From NCBI GenBank assembly GCA_963969395.1, contig OZ017798.1, positions 12,082,173 through 12,146,172 of the forward strand: 64,000 bases of DNA. Reading direction: 5' to 3'. Position numbers and translations under genes: made by a program. Each line of letters begins with the position of its first letter. Position 1 is the first letter of the stretch. Below are positions 24,924-35,889 of this stretch, one piece after another. This DNA is from Pseudoscleropodium purum. Its lineage: Eukaryota; Streptophyta; Bryopsida; Hypnales; Brachytheciaceae. Below the pieces are notes generated by a model. It saw only the letters and a list, made by a program, of their open reading frames with translations, was not told where the DNA came from and searched no databases.

Positions 24924-27002
24924 ATGGCCGGAGACGAGGAGAAGGAAGTGCGGGTCGTTGAGGAGGCCACCGCATCGGAAGCACCCGCCCCCGCCGAGGT
25001 GTCGGAGGAGGCGACCAAGGCCGGCGAAGAGGAGGACACTGGTGCCCAGATTGCGCCCATCGTGAAGTTGGAGGAAGTCGCCATTAGCACCGGAGAGGAG
25101 AATGAAGACGTCCTAATTGATATGTGAGTTGTTGATCACTGTTTAGGGTTTCTTCTAGTTTTACTTTTTCTTTGGTCGGCGCGCGGGTTTCTATTTCTTC
25201 GTGGATGGCGATTGGTGTGAAGATTAACGGATTCGTGCGTCTGGTGATTGTACAATTGTTTCTGTATTTGATTTAGAGTGTTGTTTTGCGGAGTCAATTA
25301 TCGAGGTTATGATGAGTTGATTGAGTTGTGGCTGTTTCGATTCTGTTTAGAGAGAGCGCAGGATAGTGGTTATCGTAATTGAATCTGTTTTGCGTAAGAA
25401 GACGTTTTTCATCTCACACGATTCTACATGTATTGAATTTAGGCTCTGGTGTGTAGTGTCCGTCTCCTGCCTTGGTTGTTTCTGTCCAGCAGAGCCATTT
25501 ACCTAGCGGGGGCCTACAGTAACGCACGTATCCCGATTTGGGAAATTAGTTCAATCTTGTATTCTTTGTACTTGGATTCCGTGCTTATCGTCGAAGTTGA
25601 TGTGTACTACTGATTTCCCTTGGAGATGTCTTTATCCTGATCGCCAAATGTTGAATCCGAGTAATCGAGTTTGTTCTCGTCCTCATTCTAGGGAAAATGT
25701 AACTATGCGTGCATCATAATGGCTTTGGATTTAAAGCCCTAGCACTGTTTATGGCTTATTATAAAGTTTCCCACCAAGGGTGAAGATATTCGTGTCGGAT
25801 TGATATGGATTGCGACTGAATTTCATAATAGCATAGATGTTCTGATTCTACTCACAGAGCAGACTGGCGAAGATCTTCTCCCTAAGATCTTTACTGCATT
25901 ACATCATTAGTGCAAATTTTTTAGTTTTCATCCTAGGCTAGACTTCCCAGAGAATGTTTGACAGAACCAGTTTTGTTGGCTACATTGCAGGAAGGCTAAG
26001 TTGTATCGGTTTGACAAGGATGGAACTCAGTGGAAGGAGAGGGGCGTTGGCCAAGTGAAGATTCTAGAACACAAGTCGTCTAAGAAGGTCCGCCTCCTCA
26101 TGCGTCAAAACAGGACCTTGAAGATCTGTGCCAATCATATGGGTAAGTTTCCAGATCAGGGGTTTTGAATCCCTTGAAATGTTTCTGATTGTCCCCTGAA
26201 TATCTTCTGTAACCAGTTTGTGAAAACAGAGTTTTTTCGCCTCGCCGTTTTACTCACGTTACGTTGATAAGTCCATCAATTGGATGTATTCTATCGAACA
26301 TTTTGATATCGTGAATTTACTCGTTACATGTGATGTGCAGTTACGGCTTCTACTCCATTGCAAGAGCACGCTGGTAGTGATAAGTCTTGGGTCTGGCACG
26401 CCCGGGATTATTCAGATGGCGAACTGAAGGAGGAGCTTTTCTGCATGCGGTTTGGAAGCGTCGAAAGTATGTTTCAGTCACCTCAGAATCTGTCTTTTTA
26501 ATTCGAATATAGAATATATAACCTACCCCGGTTTTGTTAAAGGGGCTTTGGTTCGCTTCTGCATAAATATCAGGAATTCTTCTACTTATTATCTCTTTCT
26601 TTGAATATCATGCAACAATATTCAATACGATTTATTGTGGTGGACCGCTCAGCCACATCAGGTTAATTGTCCCCTGAAAGCGTTCGTTATCTCTAGTCTA
26701 GGTTTACATTTATTTAATATGGTCAATTTAAAAAGAAAGAAAAGTGTTATTTATAAGTCACATTTGAGCTTCTTTTATTCTGTGTTTTTAAATTTCTGAT
26801 TGGGGTATTGCCAACAGGTGCTCAAAAATTTAAGGATGTATACGAGGAAGCTCAGGACAAGCAGACAGGAAAGGTGGAAGATAAGGATGAAGAGGCTGAT
26901 GAAACTGCTGACCTTTTGGACAAGTTGAAGGTGGAACCTAAATCTGAGGAGGTTGCTGCACCTGAGACAAAGACTGAAGTCAAGGAGTCGAAGGCAGAAT
27001 AG
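24924..27002 (+). CDS. RANBP1: Ran-binding protein 1 (RanBP1)
   Basis: Four exons: 24924-25123, 25991-26142, 26341-26466 and 26818-27002 (TAG). Introns of 867, 198 and 351 bp have GT..AG borders and consistent phase. The product is 220 residues. Residues 1-65 are acidic and Glu/Ala-rich. The single Ran-binding domain (about 65-185) shows '[18 protein letters not shown]', '[20 protein letters not shown]', 'RTLKICANH', then '[19 protein letters not shown]' and '[20 protein letters not shown]'. The C-terminus is acidic and Lys-rich. RanBP1 binds Ran-GTP and stimulates RanGAP-driven hydrolysis, helping release cargo in the cytoplasm after nuclear export. Length and layout are normal for plant RanBP1 and nothing is missing. 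Acidic tails flanking one RBD also fit related RBD proteins, but no FG repeats are present. Confidence 0.95.
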
Positions 27003-29202
27003 ATTGAAGAATATAGGGTGTGATCATCATGTGCTTAAGATGATGGTAGGTAGTCATACGTGGCACTATCCTGGTTGCATGATACATTGCGTTTTTTTAC
27101 CCTCAGCAGGGTTCTGAGTTTGGGGGGAGTATTTCCCTACAAGTTGAACAGTTCATTCGTGTAAACCTCTTGTTAGTGTTAATAAGTAGTACACATGTTA
27201 CTTTTAAAGTCCTGTTCTACTACTTGTAGCAGCATATGTATCACACCTTTTGAGGTGTCCATTTGTCGTCATATTTGTTGAGGAAAGCGGGATGTACTTC
27301 AGTTGGCGATTGCATCATCTTGGTTATTTTATTTATGTATCGGCTCGTGTTGATACAATTTGATATCAGCAATAACATGTGATGCATCCTATATGGCTTT
27401 GCACACTTCTGCTTGGCTTTTGTTTGCTCACTTAATTGTGCTAGAATTCATCTCTCTTTTTGGAGATCTCGAGAGAAGGTTGCTGCCGGCGAGCATGTGA
27501 TAGTGTGTCATGCGTTTCTTCGAATGTTTTTGGATTGTCCCTAATCGGTGGTGCGTGGAGTGACATTCCAATGAGTTGTTTCTGCTGCATGCTCTCATAG
27601 ACCTCTATGAGACATTCAGAAGGGTCATGGTACGAATCTGTAGATAACTGAACTCCAAAAGTGTTGGAAACACATGATATTTTGGGCACTGATACTGGAA
27701 GAGTTCTTTCATGAAGAAAGTTAAGGGTATCCTTGAGAGGGTTTAATTTGTGTCTTCCCTTGCATCCACTGGTTAGCCCCGAACACTGGTGAGGAACACC
27801 ATGTCAAACTTCATTAATGTTGATTTGATCCACTTGTATCATTGTGCAGGTTAAATATTCACAAGCAGACTCGTCACCTTTTCTTGTTGACAAGAAGTTC
27901 GCAATGTCAGAGCAAAAGTGATCATGACTTGTGGCAGGCTCCTTCAAATGAACTTGATGGCTTGTCTACTGATAGCACCAGTCTTCCTGATCCCAAGTCA
28001 TTTTAAGAAATAGATTGTGTGTGGAATTAGAATGTTTAGAATCAGTGTTTAGTATTGTGCATGGTTTTGGTGAAGGATTTTTTTTTTTTTTTTTTTTTCT
28101 TGGTCAGAGTAGTCAACTTATTGCTACATTCTAAGACCAATAGCCAAATTTTATTTAGATATCATCTAATTTTGATATAGATATCACCAAGTATCATCCA
28201 AGTACCACATGAGTATTGAAGAAATTGTTGGCTACTTTTCGAAAATGATAAAAACAAAAGAAAAAAAGAATGCTACTTGGAATTTGAAGGGGATTCTAAA
28301 TTCTCCTAGTATGTATTTTTTGAATATTTGATGAATAAATTATGTAATTTCAAAAGAGCTAATTTTAAAATGATCCTAGGATATCTTTAATAGAGGCTAA
28401 ATGGATTTTTGGAGATAAAACTTAGCTTGATTCCCCAACATTTTTTAGTTCGAAGTATTTTGAAAAAAAATATTCTACTATGCTTAAATGAGGTTTAAAA
28501 TTTTACTTTAAGCACAATTCCTATATTTTGACTTTTAGCAACACCTATAACTATCAAAGTAAGCAATTCAATAGAATTAAAGGCATCTTTTTTTAGAGAA
28601 AATATTTTTGTAGTATTAGCAACTGAAAATCATGAATTTTCAAAAAATAAAATAAAATCTTTGGACAAGGCATCTAATTTATGTGAATTTTCAAAGTAGA
28701 ACTCATTAGGGCATCCTAAACCGTACTCTAGAAAATCTACCTCGATTCTCATAACAAAATCTAAAAAATTCAAAGCCTACTAATCACAATTAAAAATGGG
28801 TGACAATTTCAAGGTACTCTTGGAGAAAATTTAAAGGCACTCTACTAACTAGTTATGGATACAGTCACGGTTATGGATGTTGCTACCTTAGATTGTATCA
28901 CCTACTATAAGTTGATTAGTAATCTCAAATGGATTTCAAGTTGATTGTTAAACACTACTTTTGTTGCATCATGACTATTATGTTGTGACTACCTTTGCAA
29001 AAGTCAAACAAGCTGAACCTCTAGATAATACGATTCTATAAGTGCCAAGCATAATGTGGAAATCTTTAAGATATTATTGCTTGGTGGCCTTCCTAATGCG
29101 TGATTTTTTCTCTAATGTTTACACTATTTGTTTTCTTATCCTATATCTATTGACTTTAGAATTTAGAATTTTTATGTGAATTTCTTAGAATGGATGCTAC
29201 TC
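27003..29202. other. 3' flank of RanBP1 and gene-free DNA
   Basis: About 27003-28050 is less AT-rich and probably includes the RanBP1 3' untranslated region plus unassigned sequence; no further exon was found. A run of about 20 T lies at 28079-28099. From about 28100 on, the DNA is AT-rich without coding potential. Confidence 0.45.
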
Positions 29203-29210
29203 TTCATAAT

Positions 29211-29499
29211 CAGGGTTGTCATAATGGACAGCATATTACTGTTCACAGACGAATCAGATCGATTAGGGCTGACCGGCTGCCAACTTTGGAACCCTGTAAC
29301 TTTTGCAAAAAGTACCCAAATTGGGCATATGAGATGTTTTTCGGTATCTACAAGAACTGTAGATGCTGAAAAACATATCATATGCTCAATTTGTGTACTT
29401 TTTGAAAAAGTTATAGGGTTCCAAAGTTGGCAGCCGGTCAGCCCTAATCGGTCCGATTCGTTTGTGAACAGTAATATGCTGTCCGTTATGACAACCCTG
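29211..29499. mobile_element. Near-palindromic hAT-type MITE
   Basis: The whole 289 bp is a foldback. It starts CAGGGTTGTCATAATGGACA and ends with the complement of CAGGGTTGTCATAACGGACA. The arms match almost throughout, including the block around 'attagggctgaccggctgcc', and meet at about 29350-29360. Ends beginning CAGGG and an eight-base flank (ttcataat / attataat, six of eight identical) fit the hAT superfamily. Because of the symmetry, both strands show a similar 113-codon open frame (29172-29513 minus, 29176-29517 plus); these are not genes. Confidence 0.85.
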
Positions 29500-30089
29500 A
29501 TTATAATAGACATGTAAAGCTTTGTTTCATGTCATTTTAATAAATATTGCAAAAGTTAAAAATAATTTTTTTGATTTCAATGTCAAACCATGTAGCATTA
29601 AATATATTATAAAAAATATTAGTTATTTTTTGAAGATTGTATAGATTGATATCTACTCAAAAACATTAGAACCATTGAATAATGAGGTAAAAGTTATGAG
29701 GAGTTTGATTTTGCAAGCAATAAAGGTACAAAAACAAAGTCTCCTTTTCCTCTCAATTTTGAAAACTTGAAAATAAAAATAAAAATAAAAGATATTTATT
29801 TTTTATTAGAACATTCTCAACATTGAGATTAACAATGTTTACATGTGGCATTAAAACTTGTTTTCCAAATTATTGATTAGAATGCACAATATACAAAACA
29901 TTTCTTTTCTTTTTCCCAAAAATATTGAAAGATAAAACTTCACCTTTTAACCCCTCAAGGACTTGATCCATTGTGAAATGGTCAAACTTCTTATGTGAGC
30001 TAATTTTAGCCTTTTCAGTTGTGTTTAAACAACACTTTGATACTTTTACTACTTGAAACTTAGAATTTTATATCACTCTGAGATATTGC

Positions 30090-30830
30090 AATTTGTTTCA
30101 TAAAAATTTCTAATTGTTATCATTTTGTTGCAAAAATTGAATATAAATGAATAAACATAGCAAAAACAATCCAAATTATTTGAAATTTTCTTGGGAGATG
30201 AAAGTAGCAATAGAAATTAGCATGAAAAATTTTCAATTGTTTATTTTATTTTTTACACCCAAAATAGCCACATCAAACACCTTGAAGTCAAATTCGACTA
30301 TCAAACCAAATTTATCCTTTTATTTAATTGATGTACAAAATTTTGATATTTTTTGCTAGTAAAAAAATAATTTTTCTTTTTCTTTTGTATATTTTCAATA
30401 ATTTTGAGGGAAAAGTAAAATTATTGTGATTTTTCAAAGCTAAAGGTGGAAATAAAATTATATCAATTACATTATATATATATTAGAATAATCTATAATT
30501 TTTATTGTAAATGAAGAGTGGAATGAGAACATAATGTTATAATTTAAATTCAAAATACATGTAAAAAAAAGTATATATGAATGAAAAGCACATCATATTG
30601 TGTTATTTGGATTTTAACATATAAAGCTTTCAATTGCAATAACTCTTTCAATTTTTGACATTTCTCAAAACTTTAAAATGGAATAGAAACAAAACTTATC
30701 AAGCTTTGTTTTCCTAATTGAAATCAAATTCCAAAAATATTTATTTAAAAGTTATAATTGAGGCTGACCAAGGTACATCCACTTTTGGGATGCCTACACT
30801 TTTAAAGGTTAAGAGGGCTGGAAAGTCTGT
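30090..30830 (+). repeat. Dispersed 0.7 kb repeat, copy 1
   Basis: Aligns in the same orientation with 48140-48800. The most conserved block is 'tattttattttttacaccc' followed by 'aaaatagcca'. Then come 'ccttgaagt', 'aaattcgactatcaaacca', 'tttatccttttattt', 'attgatgta' and 'tttttgctagtaaa'. The copies end near 'cacttttgggatgc..acctttaa'. It has many indels and no coding capacity; class unknown. Confidence 0.65.
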
Positions 30831-31859
30831 ATTTTGTAGTTTAGGCATATTGAACTTGCAATTGGTGGAAATTTTTACTTAAAATTTTTGGGACAATGTA
30901 CTTGAACAAGTAAAACAAAGGATTCTATAGTTAGATTTGTTAAAAAATAAATATTGATGAAAATTTTGACCTTGATTTAGGGACGAATATTTTGAAGTAG
31001 TTTTAGGTTTTTAAAAATGAAAGAACTTTAGGTGTTAAATTTTTTATTTCTATCTTGAAAAATTCTATTAGAATTTATAAAAAATGATTGAACATCACAC
31101 ATTTCAATAACAAGTTTCAAATTTTTTTAACAAAATCTATTATAGAGAACTTAAAATAAAAAAATAAAAAAATCATAGGCCTTATGTTCATATCCAAGGG
31201 TAGTTTTGTATTAGTAATGAATTTTTAGAAGATAACAAATAGGAATTGAAGAGGATTGTGAATAAATCACTTCTTTCTTGTCTACAAAATAGTGTATTTT
31301 TGTTTCTTTGTAATAACTTATAAATTTCAAATAACATCATATACCAATCGAGTATTACAACAAATAATTTTTTTTGGATAGGATACCTCATATTGTACCT
31401 CATATTGTATCTTATCTTTTTTTTTTAATGTAAATTTTGAAGTTGGATGAATACATGGGCAATTTCAAACCTTTAATAATTGAAATGATTAAATAGTTTA
31501 AATCAAAGAGGTTGAATTATCCTAACATGGTGGAATGTACTCCATAAATTGATAAAAACACATTTACTTGTAAGAGATCATTTTCCAACATTTAAAAATT
31601 TGACCCGAACTTAAGCTAAAAGTAATACTTTTGAATATTCCTTCTCCACAATGTTGAAGCTCTAATGAAGGTATATTTCTCTCTTTCAAACTTACACATG
31701 TCGCCAAACAAGTATATTTACTTGTACATACTAAGCTTTTTACTACCATAAAGAGGTATAATTCTACTAATATTCAACTGGAACTACTATACGGATGAGT
31801 ATTTTTTTAAAGAATATACAAATATCCTAATATTCACTACAATAATATCTTACCCTAAT

Positions 31860-32560
31860 ATGGACTATGGACATTCAAAAGCTGCAGATATATGCAGTTG
31901 AACAAGTTAGTGGAGCTATTGAACCGGGTAGGAATTGGGTAGGAATTAGGTAGCATTGAATCGGGTATCAATTTGACCCTTGAGTTTTGGGCCTTGAAGG
32001 TTGGCAACATGCTTGACAACTGCCTCTTTTTTCGTGGTGTCTCTCCTCATGTGCAGTAAATGCACTATCCCGGTAGTCAAGGCAAGGTCTTGAAGCCTGC
32101 GGTTTAGCTAAAGTGTTCTAGACACCATGGATACCAAGATATCAACTTAGGTTTCATGGCTATGAAATTTCATTTGAGAAATGGGGGTATTGTTGCAAAT
32201 TATTGATAATTCCATTTGTATGAAATATCAATGGATATGGCTTTTGAAGTTTAGTTGTATAGTCTTATCTTTGATTTGGAAAACAATTGTCGTCACGCTA
32301 AAGACACTTTGCATACCGTGAGAAACTAACTAAGTGTTTGTTTTTGTTGCCATGGGTGTAGGTGAGGCGTGATGTCCTAAGATTGGAGCTATACTTTGGA
32401 CTTATGGCCATTTGTATTCCCCTTTGAATTCTTCCATTCATCTTGTAATGCTTTCTTTTCTGTAAAAGAACAACCCAAGTAGGGTTCAAGAATCTGTTAA
32501 TTTCTTGGTTTCTTGATTTTTAGGATTCAAGATCATAATGTACATTGCCTTGCTCAAAAG
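31860..32560 (+). mobile_element. Possible 3' end of a Copia-type retrotransposon (tentative)
   Basis: The sequence 'catttgagaaatggggg' at 32170-32187 resembles a polypurine tract. It is followed within a few bases by 'tgttgcaaatta' (32191), a typical Copia LTR start. A plausible LTR could run to about 32530 ('cttgatttttaggattcaag'), but no matching 5' LTR and no reverse transcriptase or integrase coding sequence was found. This is suggestion only. Confidence 0.25.
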
Positions 32561-32843
32561 ATTTGATCACTTTTTGCCAAGCTTAACCAAGCATATGGCT
32601 TTATGTATAAGTTCTAATTGCACTTTGTATAGTTAATTCTTTTTTACACAAAAGATATGGTTTGACAATGCTCCCACCTTCCCTCCCTGTGTCTAATACT
32701 TTTGTGACAACGTAGTGATGCTTTGTCTAGCCAAAGTTTGCGGAACTAGTGGTCCATGGAGATATGCTAATCTTGACAAATGCACAATAATGTCTTGAAT
32801 GACAATTGACTTGTTAGAAAAAGCCCAAAACTAGGGTGTCTAA

Positions 32844-32962
32844 ATCTCTCTTTTCTTCCTCCCTCTCTCCTACTTTCTTCCTCTCCTTTGCCCTTCCTTG
32901 CCCTCCCTCGCCCTCGCCTTCTCCCTCTCCCTCTTCCGCTCACACGCTCTCTCTCTCTCCAA
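32844..32962 (+). repeat. Pyrimidine-rich low-complexity tract
   Basis: Almost pure C/T sequence with CTC, CCCT and TCTC steps, ending in a (CT)n run. The 63-codon open frame crossing it (Ser/Pro-rich) is an effect of the composition. Confidence 0.8.
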
Positions 32963-32999
32963 AATCACACCCAATCCCAAATGGCACCCTAATGTTGGG

Positions 33000-34546
33000 A
33001 TCCAATTGCACCCTCTTTACATTCTAATTTAATAAAACTATGCATGGAATGGAATGGGGTACAAAGTGGTGGAAATGGGTTGAAGAGTCACCATTTTATA
33101 ACTTTCAAGAACACCCCAATGTGATTTAGATACGTGGACAAAGGTTCCTTCATTATTCCACCATTTGAAGGGGTGCTTTTGAATTTACTATATAGGCAGA
33201 GTTACACAAAGTTGTTAAAGAACCACAATAAAATCCAAAAGGACAAAGAATAATCCCCCCAAGAAGTAGGGACAACAATGGAAAGTTATGTCTTTTTACT
33301 TTGACCACCTATAATATGTGCTATTATGCTAGAAAATAAATTGACCAACATATGTGTGAAAATCTCTCAAATTTGCCATTCTATTGCAACAAGAAAGTTG
33401 TGAAACTAATCAAACTAAACATGTCATTAGAAGATTTTTGAGGGCATTATCATACTACTAAAATCATAACTCCCTCTGTAATATCACAAATGTTACTATT
33501 AATACTAGGGGCTGGTGCTTGCTATGCTATGCATTCATTGTATCACATATTGGAAATTTTTTGATATATTTGAATAGAATGCATGATAATGATTTCAATA
33601 AGTCTTTAAAATAATTATTTTAAATATTTTGTAAAAAGATTTTCAATCATGTATATATAGAAATCGTATTTTCACACAATGTGATATTACAAAAATAAAA
33701 TAGCAGTTTGCAATCACTTTTGTAATATCACTTTTTACAGAGGGTGATATTATAAAAATAATGTAGTTGTTGCAATTAAGGTGATATTAAAGAGGATCCA
33801 TAGGATGATATTATAGAGGTAGCAAATCCATTGCTTTTCTTGGCTTTACACTTCTTTGCACTTCTATGATTTTGAGCTTTCATGATTTCAATTTTCTATT
33901 GCTACTACCAAATGATTTTGAGAAATTTATTCAATTGAAGTGATTTTGGATTCCTCAACAATTAAGTTGTTCACAAAATTTTTGAGATTTATAAGTTTTT
34001 TTTTTCAATTCTTCAATTTGGGTTGCCATTTTTTGTAACAATGGAGTAAAATTTCTAATGCATTCTAATGTATGTGTATCTTTTATGGTATTCACCATTG
34101 CATATGTTTCATTCATTATTCAATAAATTTCTATTGTACATTTCAATATATGCTTTACTTTAAAAAAAAAATTATACAAAGATTTTAATCATTTTTATTT
34201 GAAGATTTATTGAAATTTTTGTTCTGTACTCTATCTAATACATACAAATTCTTATAAAATTCTAATGATGAATACGTAGCATAGCAAATGCCAACTGCTA
34301 GTAAATCCTTGAGTTATCAAGATATGGGATTTGCAGGAATTGTACTTCTGCAGTGAATGACTGCACAATAGTTTGATGTGGTTGAGACCCTACTACGTCA
34401 TTTTTTCATTTTTTTTCTTTTAAAAAAAATTAAAACAAAAATTTAATTAATTTTTTTTTATGACAGCCAACCGTTCCCTCCCCTTGCAAAGAACAATTGC
34501 AAGGAACAAGCCCAAAACAAGCTCTCAAAGTCCTCAAAAAGCTTCT
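33000..34546. other. Gene-free AT-rich DNA
   Basis: No coding sequence recognised. Short repeated phrases such as 'gtgatatta..aaaata' occur at 33670-33830. The open frame at 34430-34621 on minus belongs to the margin of the Harbinger-like element. Confidence 0.45.
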
Positions 34547-34548
34547 AA

Positions 34549-35070
34549 GAGCATCCCCACCTAGTTGTTTGCTTGTAGGCCAGATTTGGTTGGGAAAAGT
34601 GCCAGGCCATCTAGTTTGCAAGCCGGGCTAGGGGAGGAGACCTACTCATCCCTGTGAACAAGCTCCTACAACTGCACACGTCCGTCCAACTATTGCAACT
34701 ACGGTGTATTTCCTAAATCGAAGTGTGCCAAAATTAGGATCCAACATCAAATGGAAGGCTTGACACGTTGAAGTAGCTCGGAAGAAGTGTCGCAACAAGT
34801 GTTCTTCATGTGTGTTGTATTTGGAAAAGTGCTGTAGGAAGTGGAGAACATCGTCAGCGATTGCGGGAGAGCAAATTTTTTTTGTTGCACTCTGTTTTGC
34901 CAGACATGAGCAGGCCAAGCTCCGGCTAGCAAAACCACCCCGATTTACAAGCCATGGCCTTGTTTGCAAGCCAGCCTACTACCTAGTCATCCAGTTTGCA
35001 GGATGGGTGGGGCTGATTTACAAGCCTCCGTTAACAAGTCATCCAATTTACCAGACGCGTGGGGATGCTC
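34549..35070. mobile_element. Non-autonomous PIF/Harbinger-like element
   Basis: The element begins GAGCATCCCCAC and ends with its exact complement GTGGGGATGCTC, with TAA immediately outside both ends. A three-base TAA/TTA target duplication is characteristic of PIF/Harbinger (Tourist) elements. The interior is GC-richer than the surroundings. The arms share phrases ('gtttgcaagcc', 'catcca/ctagtttgcaggatgg' types), and no transposase is encoded. The element ends about 820 bp upstream of the LEA-TMEM205 start codon. Confidence 0.75.
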
Positions 35071-35173
35071 TAATAGTTTACAATGGGTATAAGTAACATG
35101 CCTTATACGGAGTACTCGAGGAGACACAGAGAACTTAACTCAAAGTTGACTGATGTAGCAATCCTACACACAC

Positions 35174-35179
35174 CACGTG
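35174..35179 (+). promoter_or_regulatory. G-box / ABRE-like CACGTG
   Basis: The sequence 'accacgtgcc' has the ACGT core with the GCC-type flank favoured by abscisic-acid-response bZIP factors. It lies about 710 bp upstream of a LEA gene, a class typically induced by abscisic acid and drying. Function is inferred from position and motif only. Confidence 0.35.
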
Positions 35180-35363
35180 CCACAATACTTGTGGATTTTC
35201 CAACACCTGTCATCAATTGTCCAAGTGGGCACATAATTCGCTTCACAACAAACATGCCCCGAAGGCTGATCAACGTGTGTTCTCCACTTGGCGAGCAAGC
35301 GTGCTCCCATATGGACCTAATCCCACACTTTTCAATGAGAAGACTTGGCTCGAGCCAGCTTGC

Positions 35364-35369
35364 ACCGAC
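35364..35369 (+). promoter_or_regulatory. DRE/CRT core ACCGAC
   Basis: The core recognised by DREB/CBF drought and cold factors, about 520 bp upstream of the LEA start. A six-base motif alone is weak evidence. Confidence 0.25.
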
Positions 35370-35825
35370 TTGGCGATCTTAGCCACTGCCCGCAGATTTC
35401 AAACTTGCAGCAACAACCGGCTTCAGCAAGTTTGAGTCTATGAGATGCAGTTGCCTCGTAAAATTAAGATAATAAGTTAGTATAGCTTGAGCACGATCTT
35501 ATCAAAGGGAATCATACAATGCATGAATGACACGCGACAATCTGAATATTGCGGTGGCGTTTCCTGACTTCAACACCTTTGAGTTCTGGCATGCCCATGT
35601 CGATCTCCACATTATAAAGTTTCCACTTGGGATATCTCAAATTGTCTCGCAGATTATCTCCACCTGAGATTCTCCATCTATTGTACAGGACTGGTGTTTT
35701 GGTTCATCTGTGTATAGGGTTGTGGCAAGAAACGAAACAGAAAGGAAGCTGAAAGGGTAACTGGGTAGAGACGAGGCACATTTGAGATGATCTACGAGGA
35801 CTTTTGAAGGTTTGCCTAGGAATTG

Positions 35826-35831
35826 TATATA
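35826..35831 (+). promoter_or_regulatory. Candidate TATA box of the LEA gene
   Basis: TATATA about 60 bases before the chosen ATG (35890), which would leave a leader of roughly 30 bases. Plausible by position only. Confidence 0.35.
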
Positions 35832-35889
35832 GACTATCCGAGTTTGAAAGGCTTTTGGATCCGCAGATAGGAATTTGGAGCTGGCAAAG

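Noticed and set aside
29172..29517. Two similar 113-codon open frames on opposite strands
   Set aside because: They result from the palindromic structure of the hAT-type MITE, not from coding selection.
32836..33027. Ser/Pro-rich 63-codon open frame
   Set aside because: Direct translation of a pyrimidine tract.
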